Shown: positions 1 through 11,500 of the stretch, piece by piece
Layout: the number at the start of each line of letters is the position of its first letter
Position numbering within the stretch: position 1 is the first letter of the stretch
From: Prorocentrum cordatum
Lineage: Eukaryota > Sar > Dinophyceae > Prorocentrales > Prorocentraceae
Reading direction: 5' to 3'
DNA length: 64,000 nucleotides
NCBI GenBank assembly: GCA_963575745.1
Contig: CAUYUJ010015273.1
Span: 279,718-343,717 of the forward strand
Translations under genes and position numbers: made by a program
The notes under the pieces: model-generated
The model's input: only the letters and a program-made list of their open reading frames with translations
Database searches by the model: none
Told to the model about the DNA's origin: nothing

Positions 1-124
1 TCCTTGCCCTTCCCCGACCACCCTACAATTCTTTCGACCTCTTCCACTCAGACCGCCTCCTCCTCATCTTCCTCTCCCTCCGTTCGGCTTTCCTTATAAC
101 ATAATTTCCTCCCTCCGCGCTCCG

Positions 125-772
125 ATGCCACTCGAAGGAACGGGCCGAACGTTTTGCTTGAGACTTTCTCACGATCGACGATTCGATTCTGAAGCGTCGA
201 AACTGGCAGCAGCTTCGCGGATTGAGGGCGGGTCGTTTTCAACATGTGGCCGTCGCCTTAGCGCCGCGCGCATTCGGTTTGAAAATTTGTCAGAGCTTCG
301 CGGGTTGAGGACAGGTCTTTTTCAACATGTGGTTCTCGGTGTATCGCCGCGCACTTGTTTCATGTAGAAGTCTAAGAGTTTTGCGGATAGACGGCGGCTC
401 ATTCTCAACATGTGTTCCTCGCCTCAGTGCCGCGCGCACTCTTTTAAATAAGAAACAAGAGTTTCACGGATTCCCATGTTCAGCGTGCCAGAAATGGTGT
501 TTGGGAAAGGGTCCAGGATTGTGAGGGCGTAGCAGTTCTGTTGATTCGCGGTGTTGCAGCCCCAGGACGTGTGATCTGGTTCGATTTAGTGTTGTCAAGA
601 CGCAACAGTCATCTTGATTCGTGGCGTCATCAATCGTGTTTTGGCACGCTTCAGGATCTTCAAACGGTTGTCTCTCAGCGGGGCAATTCCTTCATTGGAC
701 ATGAGTAGGGGGCTATGCAGAGGGAGCGCGCAGGCAAGGTTTATTCCAACATCGTTGATGAGTCTTGGGTTT
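125..772 (+). repeat. Dispersed repeat element, copy A
   Basis: A plus-strand copy of an unclassified element that recurs inverted at 24424-25340 and in part at 27930-28500. It starts with a short segment (TTGAGACTTTCTC), continues through about three 83-bp tandem units, then a unique stretch ending in GTTGATGAGTCTTGGGTTT, and abuts a (CTC)n microsatellite. The copy at 24424-25340, read on the minus strand, has the same blocks in the same order and also abuts a triplet microsatellite. No coding potential was recognised. The 3' end at a simple repeat would suit a retroposon with a microsatellite tail, but that is inference. Confidence 0.6.
186..500 (+). repeat. 83-bp tandem repeat array
   Basis: The block CGCGGATTGAGG and its variants start at 216, 299, 382 and 465, giving an exact 83-base period. 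Each unit carries TTTTCAACATGTG followed by GCCGCGCGCA. Diverged units of the same repeat are found near 24780-25260 (minus strand) and 27960-28480 (plus strand). Confidence 0.75.
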
Positions 773-774
773 CC

Positions 775-965
775 ACTCCTCCTCCTCCTCCTCCTCCTCC
801 TCCTCCTCCTCCTCCTCCTCCTCTTCCTCTTCAAAATCCCTAAATGCTCCCTCCACCTCTACTCCTCCCTCCTCCTCCCTCCTCCTCCTCCTTCGCTTCT
901 CCTAGGCCTCCTTCTCCTCCTCCTCCTCCTCCTCCTCCTCCTCCTCCTCCTCCCCCTCCTCCGCC
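775..965. repeat. (CTC)n microsatellite
   Basis: Two near-pure CTC/GAG triplet tracts separated by a short degenerate stretch. Long apparent reading frames here are low-complexity artefacts. Confidence 0.9.
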
Positions 966-1539
966 CCTCCGGTGAGGCCTGGCACCTGTTTTCATGGTGT
1001 CAGTACCAAGCACCCTCGGTGTACAATGTACACGGCACTTATTTCGCTGGTTGGGCGGGGTGCAACCGGCCGATTTTTCTGGTACCGCGGGCTCTGGGGC
1101 TTCGGGTGGACGTTGCGAAACCTGTATCGACGGGTCTCCCGTCTTTGGGTGTAGCACGGCTCCAGTCTCAGCATGGCCCTGCTGGTGAAGGCGGGTAGCG
1201 GGGCCTGTGCGGTCATTTCATTGTGATCTGACCCTCAGGGATCGGCATTTCCTCGGGAGGCGGTGGCTTGTGCCACGTGAGTCCCAAGGGGCCTTGTGCC
1301 CAACCAGGGCTGGGGAGCTTGTGCTCGTCAGTATGCCGTGCCAGCTGTTCCGACTGGGATGCCTTTGGCTCCCAACGCACCATGTCGGAACCGCTTGGCC
1401 GCGAGTCTTCACAGGCGACGTGGTCACCCCCTATGCCCTTTCTGCGCAGCTGTTGCTGCTTTCCGGGCGGTAGTTCGCTGGCTGGGCTTGTGCAGTACAC
1501 GGCCGGCTTTCGGGGGACCGACCTTGGGCGCCGGACTCC
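966..1539. other. Intergenic, no gene recognised
   Basis: Non-repetitive G+C-rich sequence. Open frames on both strands show no recognisable domain or complexity pattern of a real protein. Confidence 0.5.
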
Positions 1540-2275
1540 TCCCCCTCCTCCTCCTCTTCCTCCTCCTCCTCCTCCTCCCTCCTCCTTCTCCTCTCCTCCT
1601 CCTCCTCCTCCTCCCCCTCCTGCTGCCTTCTTGCTCCTCCTCTCCTCCTCCTCCTCCTCCTCCTCCTGTTCCCTGCTTCCTCCTCGTCCTTTTCCCCTTC
1701 CTCCTCCCCCCTTCGGCCCTGCCCCCCCCGCAGACCTCCTTTTCCCTCCCCCCCTTTCCTCCCTGCCTCCGCCCTTCTCCTGGGGATGGCGGGGGGCGAC
1801 GGCGAGCCTGCCCATCGCGCGGCCCCCCCGCGGCAGGTGCCGCTGCGGTGCCTCGCCATCTCCGTCGAGCCGGCCTCCCCGGGCGCGCCCGCCCTCGGGC
1901 GCCGCGCCGCCCAGAATCCTGGCATTGTCGATGTTTTTTCCCTGGCCATCCCATGGTGTTGGGTCTCGTTTCGAAGAGGCAACGCCCCGCGTCCTCCTTT
2001 TTCTTCCTCCCCCCTTTCCTCCCTCCCTTTTCTCCTCCTGCCTGCTCTCTCCTCCTCGCTCCTCCTCCTCCTCCTCCTTTTCTTCTCCCTTTCTCCTTCC
2101 TGCCTCCCCCCCCTCCTCTCTCCTCCGCCTTCCCCCCCCCCGTCTCCTCCTCTTCCTGCCCTTCCTTCCTCATCCCCCTTCTCCCGCTCCTCCCCCTCCT
2201 CCCCCCCTCCTCCCCCTCCTCCCTCCTCCCTCCTCCCCTTTCCCCTCCTCCCTTTCCCTGCCTCTGCTCCCCGCG
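1540..2275. repeat. Polypyrimidine / CTC-rich low-complexity region
   Basis: Degenerate CTC, CCT and C-run sequence, interrupted at about 1785-1985 by a G+C-rich non-repetitive segment. It keeps several frames open for hundreds of codons, but the predicted proteins are runs of Pro, Leu and Ser and are not accepted as genes. Confidence 0.85.
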
Positions 2276-3420
2276 TGACCCTGTCGGCACGCCCCTCACG
2301 CGTCTCGGGGTCCCATCGGGAGCTCCACCGAAGCCCCAAGGGGTGGTGCCACCCAGCGCCCCTGGGCCCATGTCGGCACACCCTTCGCACGCTTCGCGGC
2401 TCCACGGGGAGCACCACCTAAGGCCCAGTGCTTGCGTCCACACGCGGCCGCCCGCTCATCCAGGCACGCCCCTCGCACCCTTCGTGGCTCCTTCGCCCCA
2501 CCTGCTCTGCCAGTGCCCGCGCGTGCCTTGCATGTTTGTTTTCTGTTGTGTTCCTCGATCTCGGCCTCTGGGGCCCGTTGTTCGGGCCCCGGGGCCGTCA
2601 AACGTGGATCCAAGACGATGCACTACGCCCAGGGAGCGCTTCGGGAGCCTCTGGGTTCGCGGAGGGGCGTCCCCTTCGCGCCGCGAAGGAACAAACAGGC
2701 AGGACGGCCTGCCTCTTTTGCTGCTGCGGTCGGCGTGTCTATGGGTGCCCTCGCTGGGCCTTTGGGGCCGTCGAGCGTGGACTCAGGTGGAAAAGCCCGT
2801 CCCCAAGGGATGGGGCGAGACCTTTTCCTCCTCCTCCTCCTCCTCCTCCTCCTCCTCCTCCTTGGCGGGACCTCTAGGGGTCGACGTTGTGAAGCAGTGT
2901 GCTGGGTGGGCAGAAGCAACAATTCGATTCTTGACGCTTTTGTGATCGTTTTCTTATTGATTGTTTTGCCGATCGGCGCGGGCCCTCGCCCCCCCCCTCC
3001 CCCCCCCCCCATGGAGTCGATCTTGGGTGTTTTGGGCGCCTGCTTCGAGCAGATGGGGCCTCCTCCACAGGACGCATTGCTGCAAACAGTCGCACTAAGC
3101 AGAGGTCCAGAACCAGACCCCCTCCCCTCCCCCCCCCATCCGCCCAATGTCCAATGTCGAAATGCCGAATAAGAAAACGCTCTCGCGGGTAGAAGCAACA
3201 CTTAGATTCTTGACGCTTTTCGTATCCCCACCGGCACATCCAGAAGCGATTGCCAGGTGAGGCGCGTCGATCAGGAGAGTGCAAGGGAGAAACAGTGGAA
3301 CAAAGAGGGGGACAGTCGAGTCGTCAAAGCGAGGCTCGGGATCAGCCCGTGCAGGCCAAGGAATCAACCATACATGCCTTCTCGGGTCCTTCGATATGGC
3401 AGCATCACGACAGCTCGCCC
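2276..3420. other. Intergenic with short simple repeats
   Basis: No gene recognised. Contains (CTC)n at about 2823-2862, C runs at about 2989-3010 and 3119-3138, and a duplicated block AGAAGCAACA...GATTCTTGACGCTTTT at about 2912-2941 and 3190-3220. Confidence 0.5.
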
Positions 3421-3710
3421 GGGCCATCTTAAGGCCCGCTTGGGTCCATTTTGGAGGCCTTCAGGGCTCTCTTGGGGCCATCTTGGGGGCCTTTGGATCC
3501 TTTCGGGGCCATGTTGGATAACGTCGATTAGCTTAGGGGGGGAATTCGGGTCGCATCTCTTGGGTCCGAAATGTCGCCCTTCGGGGCCTTCTTGGAGCGT
3601 TATCGTGGCGCTCTTTAGTGCTCTTGGGGCCATCGTGGAGCCGTCTTGGAGCCCTCTTGGGTCTCTCTTTGAGCCCTCTTGGGCTATGCTGGCGCGATCT
3701 TGAGGTTCCA
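3421..3710. repeat. GGCC/CTTGG degenerate tandem repeat
   Basis: Loose repeats of the type TCTTGGGGGCC and TCTTGGAGCC. The same family recurs on one strand or the other at 7660-8230, 48500-49240, 52010-52740 and 58291-59745, so it is an abundant genome-wide low-complexity family. Confidence 0.7.
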
Positions 3711-4136
3711 GAGGCCCCTCGGAAGCGGAAAGGCGAGATAGCACATATCTCTGGCTCTTCTTCTTTCAAGTGAGCCGTCTTAGGGGGCCTCTTCCCGACC
3801 CCCCCCCTTCGGCGCATGCGGCTGCTGCTACTGCTGCCGTGGCGGGCGCATTCCGCGCGGTGCCGCGTGTCTGGTCAACGTTATTGGGTGATCGGCTAAG
3901 GGCGCGATGCAGAGACCTACAATCGCCCATTCATCGCCGATGGGGGCCTGGTAGCCTATAAGGGCACAGGAACATGCGGACCTATCGCCGATCTATCGGC
4001 GATGTATCGCCTTGCCATCTCGATGTTTCCCCCCCCCCCCCCCCTTGAGCTGGTCGCCCTCTGGAGACAGCTTTTCAGCCCCTGGCGATAACTGGCGTGA
4101 CCAGGGGACGGGGGGAGGGGGCTGGTCGTTACGTCT
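3711..4136. other. Intergenic, no gene recognised
   Basis: Contains short palindromic clusters of CGCCGAT/ATCGGCG at about 3920-4010, similar to those at 60213-60317. No coding signal. Confidence 0.4.
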
Positions 4137-4205
4137 CGATTCGCGCCAGCGCCGTCGGGGAATGCTTCGAAATGGCTCATTTCCACACGGCGCTGGCGCG
4201 AATCG
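4137..4205. repeat. Perfect 19-bp inverted repeat (hairpin)
   Basis: Arm CGATTCGCGCCAGCGCCGT at 4137-4155 is perfectly complementary to 4187-4205 with a 31-base loop. Pairing continues imperfectly outward (TGGTCGTTACG against CGTGATCA). Possibly the inner part of a decayed foldback element. Confidence 0.8.
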
Positions 4206-5632
4206 TGACGTGATCAGGGGGGGGCCTGGCCTGTCACGGGCTTTACCGCGAACAACAATAAAGAAAGGGCTCCTGACGTTAGCCCTCACCGTGGTCGCAG
4301 CGTCGCGGTGCCGAAGGGCCGCGGTGCCGCGGGGTCGTCGTGGGCGCGGCGTCGCGGTGCGGCGATGTCGTTGTGCTGTGGTGGTCGCGGCGTCGGTGCG
4401 CTGTGGTGCCCCAGCAGCGGTGATGCCGCGGCGTGATTCGGTTGGGGGCAGGGGTATGCAGGGTTAGGTCGTTTCGACTGCGTTGCAGTCGGTTGCGCTC
4501 GGTGGGTTCGGTTCTGTCGGCTGTTGTATCGCCTCTGCGCAGGTGCGTCCTCGTTGGCTTGGCTGCCTGTGGCTATCAGTTTCTGTCGGTCGCGGTTTCG
4601 CTGTCGATTCGGGTGGTTTTCGGCTGTGCTGTGGCCGTGGACTGCCGTTGTGAGGCAGTGGCGAATCCATTGCGAGTGGGTTGTCCCCCAGTTGTGAGTT
4701 GGCTGTGGGCAGGTTCTGAGTCAACTGTGGCTCAGGATCGCATCAGCTCCAAGTCAAGTGTTGACTAGGCGTGATTTCATGGGGGCTCAGTGTCAGGTCA
4801 TGCGTGAATCGAGTGTACATCAGCTCTGGGTCTGTCGTGTATCCTTGGCGGAGCAAGTGTGCACCACCTGTGAACCAATGGCGGGTCCACCGTCAAATGT
4901 GGCAAATGAAGTATGATTCAATTGCGAATCGATGGTGGGTAGCAGGGTCGGTGTCTGGGCCTCGAAAGGTCTCTGACGCTCCCTGGAGGTCTCCGGGGTC
5001 CCTTGACGTGCCTGGAAAACCCTGAGGCCCCCAGAAGATCAGAAAGTTATTCTACCTCGATCCTCGAACCTCTGTCCTCTAAGCCGAAGGGTCAATGTCT
5101 GGAGACGCGAATCAAGCGGGCTGGCTTACCCCGCGCTCTCCTGAGCAATGCCCTTTCATCCTCCCCGTCGCTCTCTTTGACGTCCTTGGCTTTGGTGATT
5201 TCTGGAGAGGTGTTTTTCACCCTCTATGCCATCACGCGCGTTATTCCCCCATACACACATTTACCCTTTTCTATATTTGTGCAATCTGAGACCCTGCGAC
5301 CCCCCCCTAAACGGGAACCCCAGGTCCCTGTCCCCGGGGGTGGACGCCCTTGCAGAAGGTTCCCAGGCTTTTGGGTGCTCTTGGAGCGGTCAGAAGGGCG
5401 GCCAAACAGCCCCGTGAGGCCACAAGCGGCCCTAAACACCCACCAGACGTCCGAAGATGACCCACAGAACACCCCCAAGAAGCCCTCGAAGTGCAGGAAA
5501 ATATTGATTTCGAATGGTTTTGGCATGATTTTAGGAATGCTCTGTTCTTCGCTCTTTCAGACGTCCGAGACCGCCAAAGAGGCCCGACAATCATGCCAAA
5601 ACTAGCCGAAAGGGCTTCCAGGCAGTCTAAGA
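4206..5632. other. Intergenic, no gene recognised
   Basis: GCGG/GTCGTGG-rich low complexity at about 4300-4420, then non-repetitive DNA. Open frames near 4433-4768 and 5003-5605 show no domain I recognise. Confidence 0.45.
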
Positions 5633-5807
5633 TCGACTACACGTAAGAGTGACCCTTCGCCGGAGTGACCGCTCACTGGGGTCCCCCGATCGCCGCGCTC
5701 GTTGCGATAGTAGCGTCTTGCGCGCTTGTGTTTGGCCTCCTCGCGCCCCCCAAAAAGCCGCGCACCAAAGGTCACTCTTGCCCAGGGTCACTCTTACGTG
5801 CAGCCGA
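5633..5807. mobile_element. TIR element family alpha, copy 1 (175 bp)
   Basis: Begins TCGACTACACGTAAGAGTG and its right end, reverse-complemented, reads TCGGCTGCACGTAAGAGTG, giving inverted repeats of about 22 bp. It is flanked by identical 5-bp direct repeats TAAGA at 5628-5632 and 5808-5812, the mark of a transposition event. It encodes nothing, so it would be a non-autonomous DNA transposon (MITE-like). Related copies lie at 12682-12851, 54181-54335 and 61697-61880. Confidence 0.8.
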
Positions 5808-6301
5808 TAAGAGACCACCAAAACGACCCAACATGGCCCAAAGGTGGCCCGAAGAGAGCCCAATGACGGCCCAAGATGGCCCCACGACGCCCCTCGAAGC
5901 ACTGCAAAGCGTGACCTGGTCGTTCAGGGAGACTGCAGTTGGAAGCAGGGTGGCCCGAGGAAGCCCCTAGGGGCTCCCTGAAAGCGCCCAGGAGGTCTCC
6001 AGAAGGCCCCCCAAAGCCATGTAACATTTTCGTTAGGCCCCCAAGAAGCTCTCCAAAGAGGAGCCTGCGCAAAAAGAGCAGAGGAGGACAGGGAAGCATT
6101 CGCAGGGGAGGGCGAGAATCAGGAAGAGGAAGAGGAAACATGAGGGAAGGATAGCGAGTGACATCATTATGATCACGACGTGGGACAATGCAACGAGGAG
6201 ATATCGCTATTGTTTCTGCTTTACCTTCCTGCCCGTCCGCCGCGAGTTCCGCCTGCACGCCAAACTTCGAGGACCACGGTGCATGGCGCGAAGCGCCAAT
6301 G
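5808..6301. other. Intergenic, degenerate GGCC repeat
   Basis: No gene. Weak AAGAGGCCC-type repeat remnants to about 6060, then non-repetitive sequence up to the microsatellite. Confidence 0.4.
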
Positions 6302-6341
6302 CAGTCTTGTATGTATGTATGTATGTATGTATGTATGTATG

Positions 6342-6380
<39 letters not shown>

Positions 6381-7564
6381 GAGCGTGTTCTACCGCTGCT
6401 GGCGGAAAACCGGGGGGGTCACTACCGGTTCGAACCCCTCCCCCCCCCTTCCGGAAAACCGGGGGGGGTCACTACTGGTTCGAACCCCTCCCCCCCCCCA
6501 GCTGATCATGAAAAGGGGCGGTGTCACTACCGGTTCGACCCCCCCCCCCCCCCCCAAAAAAAAACTTGGGGGGGGTCACTACCGGTTCGAACCCCCCCCC
6601 CCCCTCGAGAACCGAGTGGGGGTGCGTACAGAGGTGGGGACGGTGTTGGTGGGGACAGTGGTGAGGGGACAGCGGGACAGTGGTGGGGCCAGTGGGACAG
6701 TGGGACAGTGGTGGGGACGGTAGTGGTGGGGACAGTGGTGGGGACAATGGTGGGAACAGGGGGGACAGTGGACAGTGGTGGGGACGGTGGTGGTGGGGAC
6801 AGTGGTGTGGGGACAGTGGGAATGAGGTGGAAACAGTGGGACAGTGGAGGGTACAATGGTGGTGGGGACAGTGGTGAAGGCGGTGGCGAGGACGGCGGTG
6901 GGACAATGGGACAGAGGTACAGTGGGGACAGTGGTGGGGACAGTGGGGACAGTGGTGGGAACAGTGGGACAGCTCAGTGGGACAGCGGAGGAGTCAGTGG
7001 GACAGTGGGGACAGTGGGGATAGTCGGGCAGTGGTTGGGGCCGTGGAGACAGTGGGGAGAGTGGAACCGTGGTGGGAACAGTGGTGGGGACAGTGGGGAC
7101 AGTGCGACAGTGGTGGGGGCACTGGTGGGGACAGTAGGGACGGTGGTGGAACCAGTGGGGACAGTGGTGGTGAGGACAGTGGTGCTGGGAACAACAGTGG
7201 GGGATGTGATGCGGACGGTGGTAGGGACCAGGAGTCGTTTGCTGGCGGTGCGTGGGGGGGGGGGGGGTCGAACCGGTAGTGACCCCCCTCCGGTTTTCGA
7301 GGGGGGGGGGTTCGAACCGGTAGTGACCCCCCCCGGTTTTCGAGGGGGGGGGGGGGGGGGTTCGAACCGGTAGTGACCCCCCCCGGTTTTCGAGGGGGAG
7401 GAGGGGGGTGGGAGGGGTTAGGGGGGGGGTTTGCCAGGGGAGGGGGGGGGGGAGGGTTCCAGCAGGGGGGGGGGATTTTCGGAGGGGGGGGGGGCGACCC
7501 CCGGTTTCCAGAGGAAAAGGTTGGCAATTTTCCAGAGTAAAGCGGCGGTGGATCACGCTCTCTC

Positions 7565-7608
<44 letters not shown>

Positions 7609-7626
7609 ATATATATATATATATTT
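6302..7626. repeat. Foldback structure with (TA)n ends and minisatellite core
   Basis: The left end is (GTAT)n then (TA)n to about 6376, followed by GAAAGAGCGTGTTCTACCGC and repeats of AAAACCGGGGGGGTCACTA. The right end contains the same blocks in reverse complement: TAGTGACCCCCCCCGGTTTT three times, GCGGTGGATCACGCTCTCTC, then (TA)n at about 7568-7626. The two halves therefore form an imperfect inverted repeat around a direct-repeat core at 6620-7195. No protein is encoded. This resembles a foldback element inserted in, or grown from, a TA-rich site. Confidence 0.65.
6620..7195. repeat. GGGACAGTGGTG minisatellite
   Basis: Tandem variants of a 9-12 base motif (GGGACAGTG, GGGACAGTGGTG) form the core between the two inverted arms of the foldback structure. 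The long open frames here are repeat artefacts rich in Gly, Asp, Ser and Trp. Confidence 0.85.
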
Positions 7627-7659
7627 TCCTATCTTAATAATCTCACACCAGGAAACTGA

Positions 7660-8230
7660 CACCGAAGGGTCCCACCCCCCCCTCAATAGGATTTGGCGGC
7701 CCACTGGAGCCTCCTGGGCCGCCACGGGGGCCTCCCGGACCTCGACTTCGGCCCCCCAGACCCCGTTGATGGCTTCGAGCAATTGCCGAGACGGCCCAAA
7801 AACGCTCCAAGACGGCTAAAGATAACCTCAAGACGGCCCCATAGGCAGCCAACGAGCCCACAAGGGCTTCAAGCGCCCCCCGAACAGCCCCCCGAGAGGG
7901 TGAGATCGATCAAAAACCTATAGGAAATTGATAATTTCCGCCTTCTAACTTGATCGCCTCCTATCAGCCTCCGCGGCCTCAATACGGCATCCAAGCAGCC
8001 CCCAAAGAGGCCCAAAAGGTCCCCAACAGGCCCCAAGAGGCCCCCAAAGGCCCCCAAGAACACCTGCAAGGATTCCAGAAGGCTCTGAAAACACCCCCCA
8101 AAGCCCCCAAGAGGCCCCCAAAAGGCTCCCAAGAGGCCCCAAGAGGTCCCCTGGAACGCCCCGAAGCCCCGTAAAGGCCCCCAAAGCCCCCCTACATATT
8201 GCAAGAGGCCCCAGTGCCACTCCGAACCAC
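7660..8230. repeat. CCCCCAAGAGGCC degenerate tandem repeat
   Basis: The complement-strand orientation of the GGCC/CTTGG family. Runs of AAGAGGCCCCC-type units, no gene. Confidence 0.7.
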
Positions 8231-8561
8231 CCCCGATCTCCCACAAAAGCCTACCAGCTCTCCTTCCTGCTCTTCCTAACCGCCTCTCCCGAACGCTACC
8301 TCGCACCGCGAATCCCAGACGGACTTCCACCTCCAAAATACCACAAGCGCCCCAACATGTTCATCTAGCCTTCATACTTAAATGGTGGTCCGTATCCTTC
8401 CGAGACCGTCTTCAGAGCCTACCGGCTCTCCTCTCTCCCTTCTTACCACCCCTGCCCATTCCCTCCCACCTCCCCACACCGCTCCCCCGCACTCTCCATG
8501 GTCCCTCCTGCCATGCCGGCCGCTGCTGCAGGCTCAAGCCTTATCGCGTGACGGCCGTCAA

Positions 8562-11500
8562 ATGCCACCGAAGCGCTCAACCTTGACTTGCACGCAATGC
8601 CATCGATGCTTGGACACGTCTGCCTTTTCCGCCACGCAGTTGCACTCTTCATCTCGGACAGCCCGATGCAAGGAGTGCTGCTCCACCGCTAATGCCCCTG
8701 TACTTCTACGACCCTGCGCCAGCTGCGGGACAGAGCTCGCGCAGGCTGAGTACGCGCCGGACCAGTGGCGACGAAGTACCCGCAAATGTTTGACCTGCAC
8801 AAGAGCCGCGCTTCAGCGTAGCGGGGCACTTAGACAGCATACCGACATCGTCTGCTCCAGGTGCGGCGTCTGCTGGCCCACCGACATGTTTCCACAGCGG
8901 GCCCCGAAGCGGGTTGGCCCAGTTTGCTTCAACTGTGCCGCGCCCGCCCCCGACGGCGGCCGCCCACCGTCGACCCTCGCCTCCATTTCTTTGGGGGACA
9001 TGTCCACCCAATGCGACCACTGCGGCGCACTTTTGTTCAACTCGGAGTCCAAAACGTTCTGTTGTAATGCCGGGAAGTACTTCGTCAACTTTAACACCTA
9101 TTTCCAATGCCCCGACAAACCCCTCTGCGACATCTTCGCCTCCCATTGGCCGCTCACAGACGACCGCGGAGACAAGATGTACGACACCACCACCAACGAG
9201 CTTCGGTGCACTGGCTTCACAGCGCAGTCCAGGCGGTACAACAGCCTCTTCGCCCTCGCACAACATGAAATCCAGTGCAGCACTGGAGACAAAGAGCTTC
9301 GATTCGGAGACGCCCGCCGGCCAGCAAACATCCGTATCCATGGGACGATTTACCGACGCGTATTCTCTATGGCAGACCAGGTCCCTCTGCGATACCTGGT
9401 GCACGATCCGCAAGACCGCTTCGTCACCGCCGCGGCGCACGGCCTCAACAAGCAGACCACCAAACAACTCGAAGAGCTCATAGTACCGAGAAATGCCCAC
9501 ATGCGTATGATTCAGCGTTTGGCCCGCCAGTCCAAACAAGCAGCAGACGCGAATATCATCTTGGAGTGGCGCGAGGGAGTCAACGAAGTGGCTGGAATAC
9601 TGGACGTCGACCCCACCCCTGACCGAAACAAAAGGTCCATCGTCTTCACATACAAGCGCCACGACACGCCGTCCTACTTGCACCCGCTGAGCCCGTTTTA
9701 CGAACCCTTGAGTTACCCCCTGTGGTACCCGTTCGGCGGCCGCGGCTGGAGCACAGACGTCATCAGCGCCACCGGCCACAAGGTAACACAGATGTGGTGG
9801 TATCGCCAACAATTGCTCCGACTCCCCCACATGCGCCTTTGCGGGCGGCTGCTCAACGAGTGGCTCATCAACATGTTCACGCGCATGGAAGACGAGAGGT
9901 TCTCCCACATCCGTCATCAACAACGACAGCGTAGCGCCAATCGCCAGGAGCTCTGCGAGGTGCTCGCCAACGACCCCGCCAAGGCCGGAACGGTTGGCAA
10001 ACAGTACGTTCTGCCATCGAGCGTCCCAGGATCACCTCGCCATCTTCGCCGACTGCGCGTTGACGCCCTGGAGCTGGCGCGACGCAAAGGCCCGCCGTCG
10101 TTCTTCATCACGTTGACTTGCAACCCCTACTGGCCAGAGATTGTGGGTCAACTGCACCGCGGACAAACCGCCGCCGACAGACCCGACATCGTCGTCCGCG
10201 TCTTTCACGACCGGCTGCAGAAGATCGTCGCTTTCTTGAAGGATTCTTTCTGCGGGGCTCGCCGTTACCTCATCAAAGTGATCGAGTACCAGCTCCGCGG
10301 CCTTCCACATGCGCACATCGCTCTGGCTGTCCTCAACCCGCCCGCCACTCCGGACGAGGTCGACCTTCTCATCTCCTGTGAGCTACCCCGCGAAGACGGA
10401 CGACTCCTCGAACTCGCCCTTCGCCACATGGTCCACAGCTGCAACCATTCTTGCCACCCTCAAGACCCCGCTCAAGACTGCGTGAAAGGATGCCCCTGGC
10501 CGTTTTCGGACGACACGGTCTTCGACGCGCGCGGCTACCCCCGCCACCGGCGGCGACCATGCGGCGGCCACTGCCCGAATTGCCGATCTGGCCGGGCCAT
10601 GCGCGGGAAACGCGACGTCTGCCTCAATCGGCTCATCGTCGAATACAGCCCCGTGGCGCTTCAACTCTGGGAGGGGCACGCCAACGTCAAGTACGCAGCG
10701 ACGGTGGAACTCTTCGAATACCCATACAAATATTTGTTCAAAGGCCCTTCCAAGACGAACTACGACGTCACGCTAGATGCGAAGGTTGCCGACGAGAGTT
10801 CCGAGTGGCTCAAAGGCAGATATCTGTGCGCAACGGAGGCAGCATGGCGCATGTTCGGATACAACACCTACGACAGATGGCCGCACGTCGTCTGCTTGCC
10901 CGTGCACCTGCCCGGACAACAATGGATTGTTTTCGCGGAAGGAGAGGAGGCCAATGCGCTTGAAGCCCACGTGTCACCACTTCAACGGTACTTCTACCGA
11001 CCCGCGGGTCCACCATTCGACGCATTGGCCTACCACGAGTATTTTGAAACCTACATGACGTCCCCATCGTGCCCATCGCAGGCCGCTGCCGTGTTGGACC
11101 GCGCCCCTCCGCCAAAACAGTTCTTCGTGTACCCGGGGCTGCGTGGCGAGCCCCCGTTGTGCCGCCTCGAGATGAAGTTCCCGAAGCAAGGCGACGTCTT
11201 CTACCTCCGACACATCCTGCTGAACTTTCCCAAGGCGTCCTTTGCCGATTGCAGGACGCACAACGGCAAGGTGTATCCTACTTACGAGGAGACGCTACGG
11301 GCCACGGGCCAATTCGTCCGCGACGACGAAGCCCACGCCGTGCTCGACGAGCTCATTGCGCTCCGGTACACTGCAGCCCAACTTCGCTTCGCGTTCCTGG
11401 TTCTACTCGAACAAGATGCCGCCCCCGTGTCTCTCTACCGCAAGTACGAACGACCGCTTATGAAGGACTTCCTGGACCGAGGTCTCGGCGGTCTGCAGCA

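Noticed and set aside
1296-2945. 549-codon open frame
   Set aside because: It runs through CTC/polypyrimidine DNA; the product is Pro/Leu/Ser low complexity with no domain.
6430-7380. GGTTCGAACCC as tRNA B boxes or a tRNA-derived SINE
   Set aside because: The match comes from a palindromic word; no A box, no cloverleaf and no T-stem pairing around it.
8527-8540. GGCTCAAG upstream of the Helitron ORF as a spliced-leader relic
   Set aside because: Only eight bases match and the T-rich part of the leader is absent.
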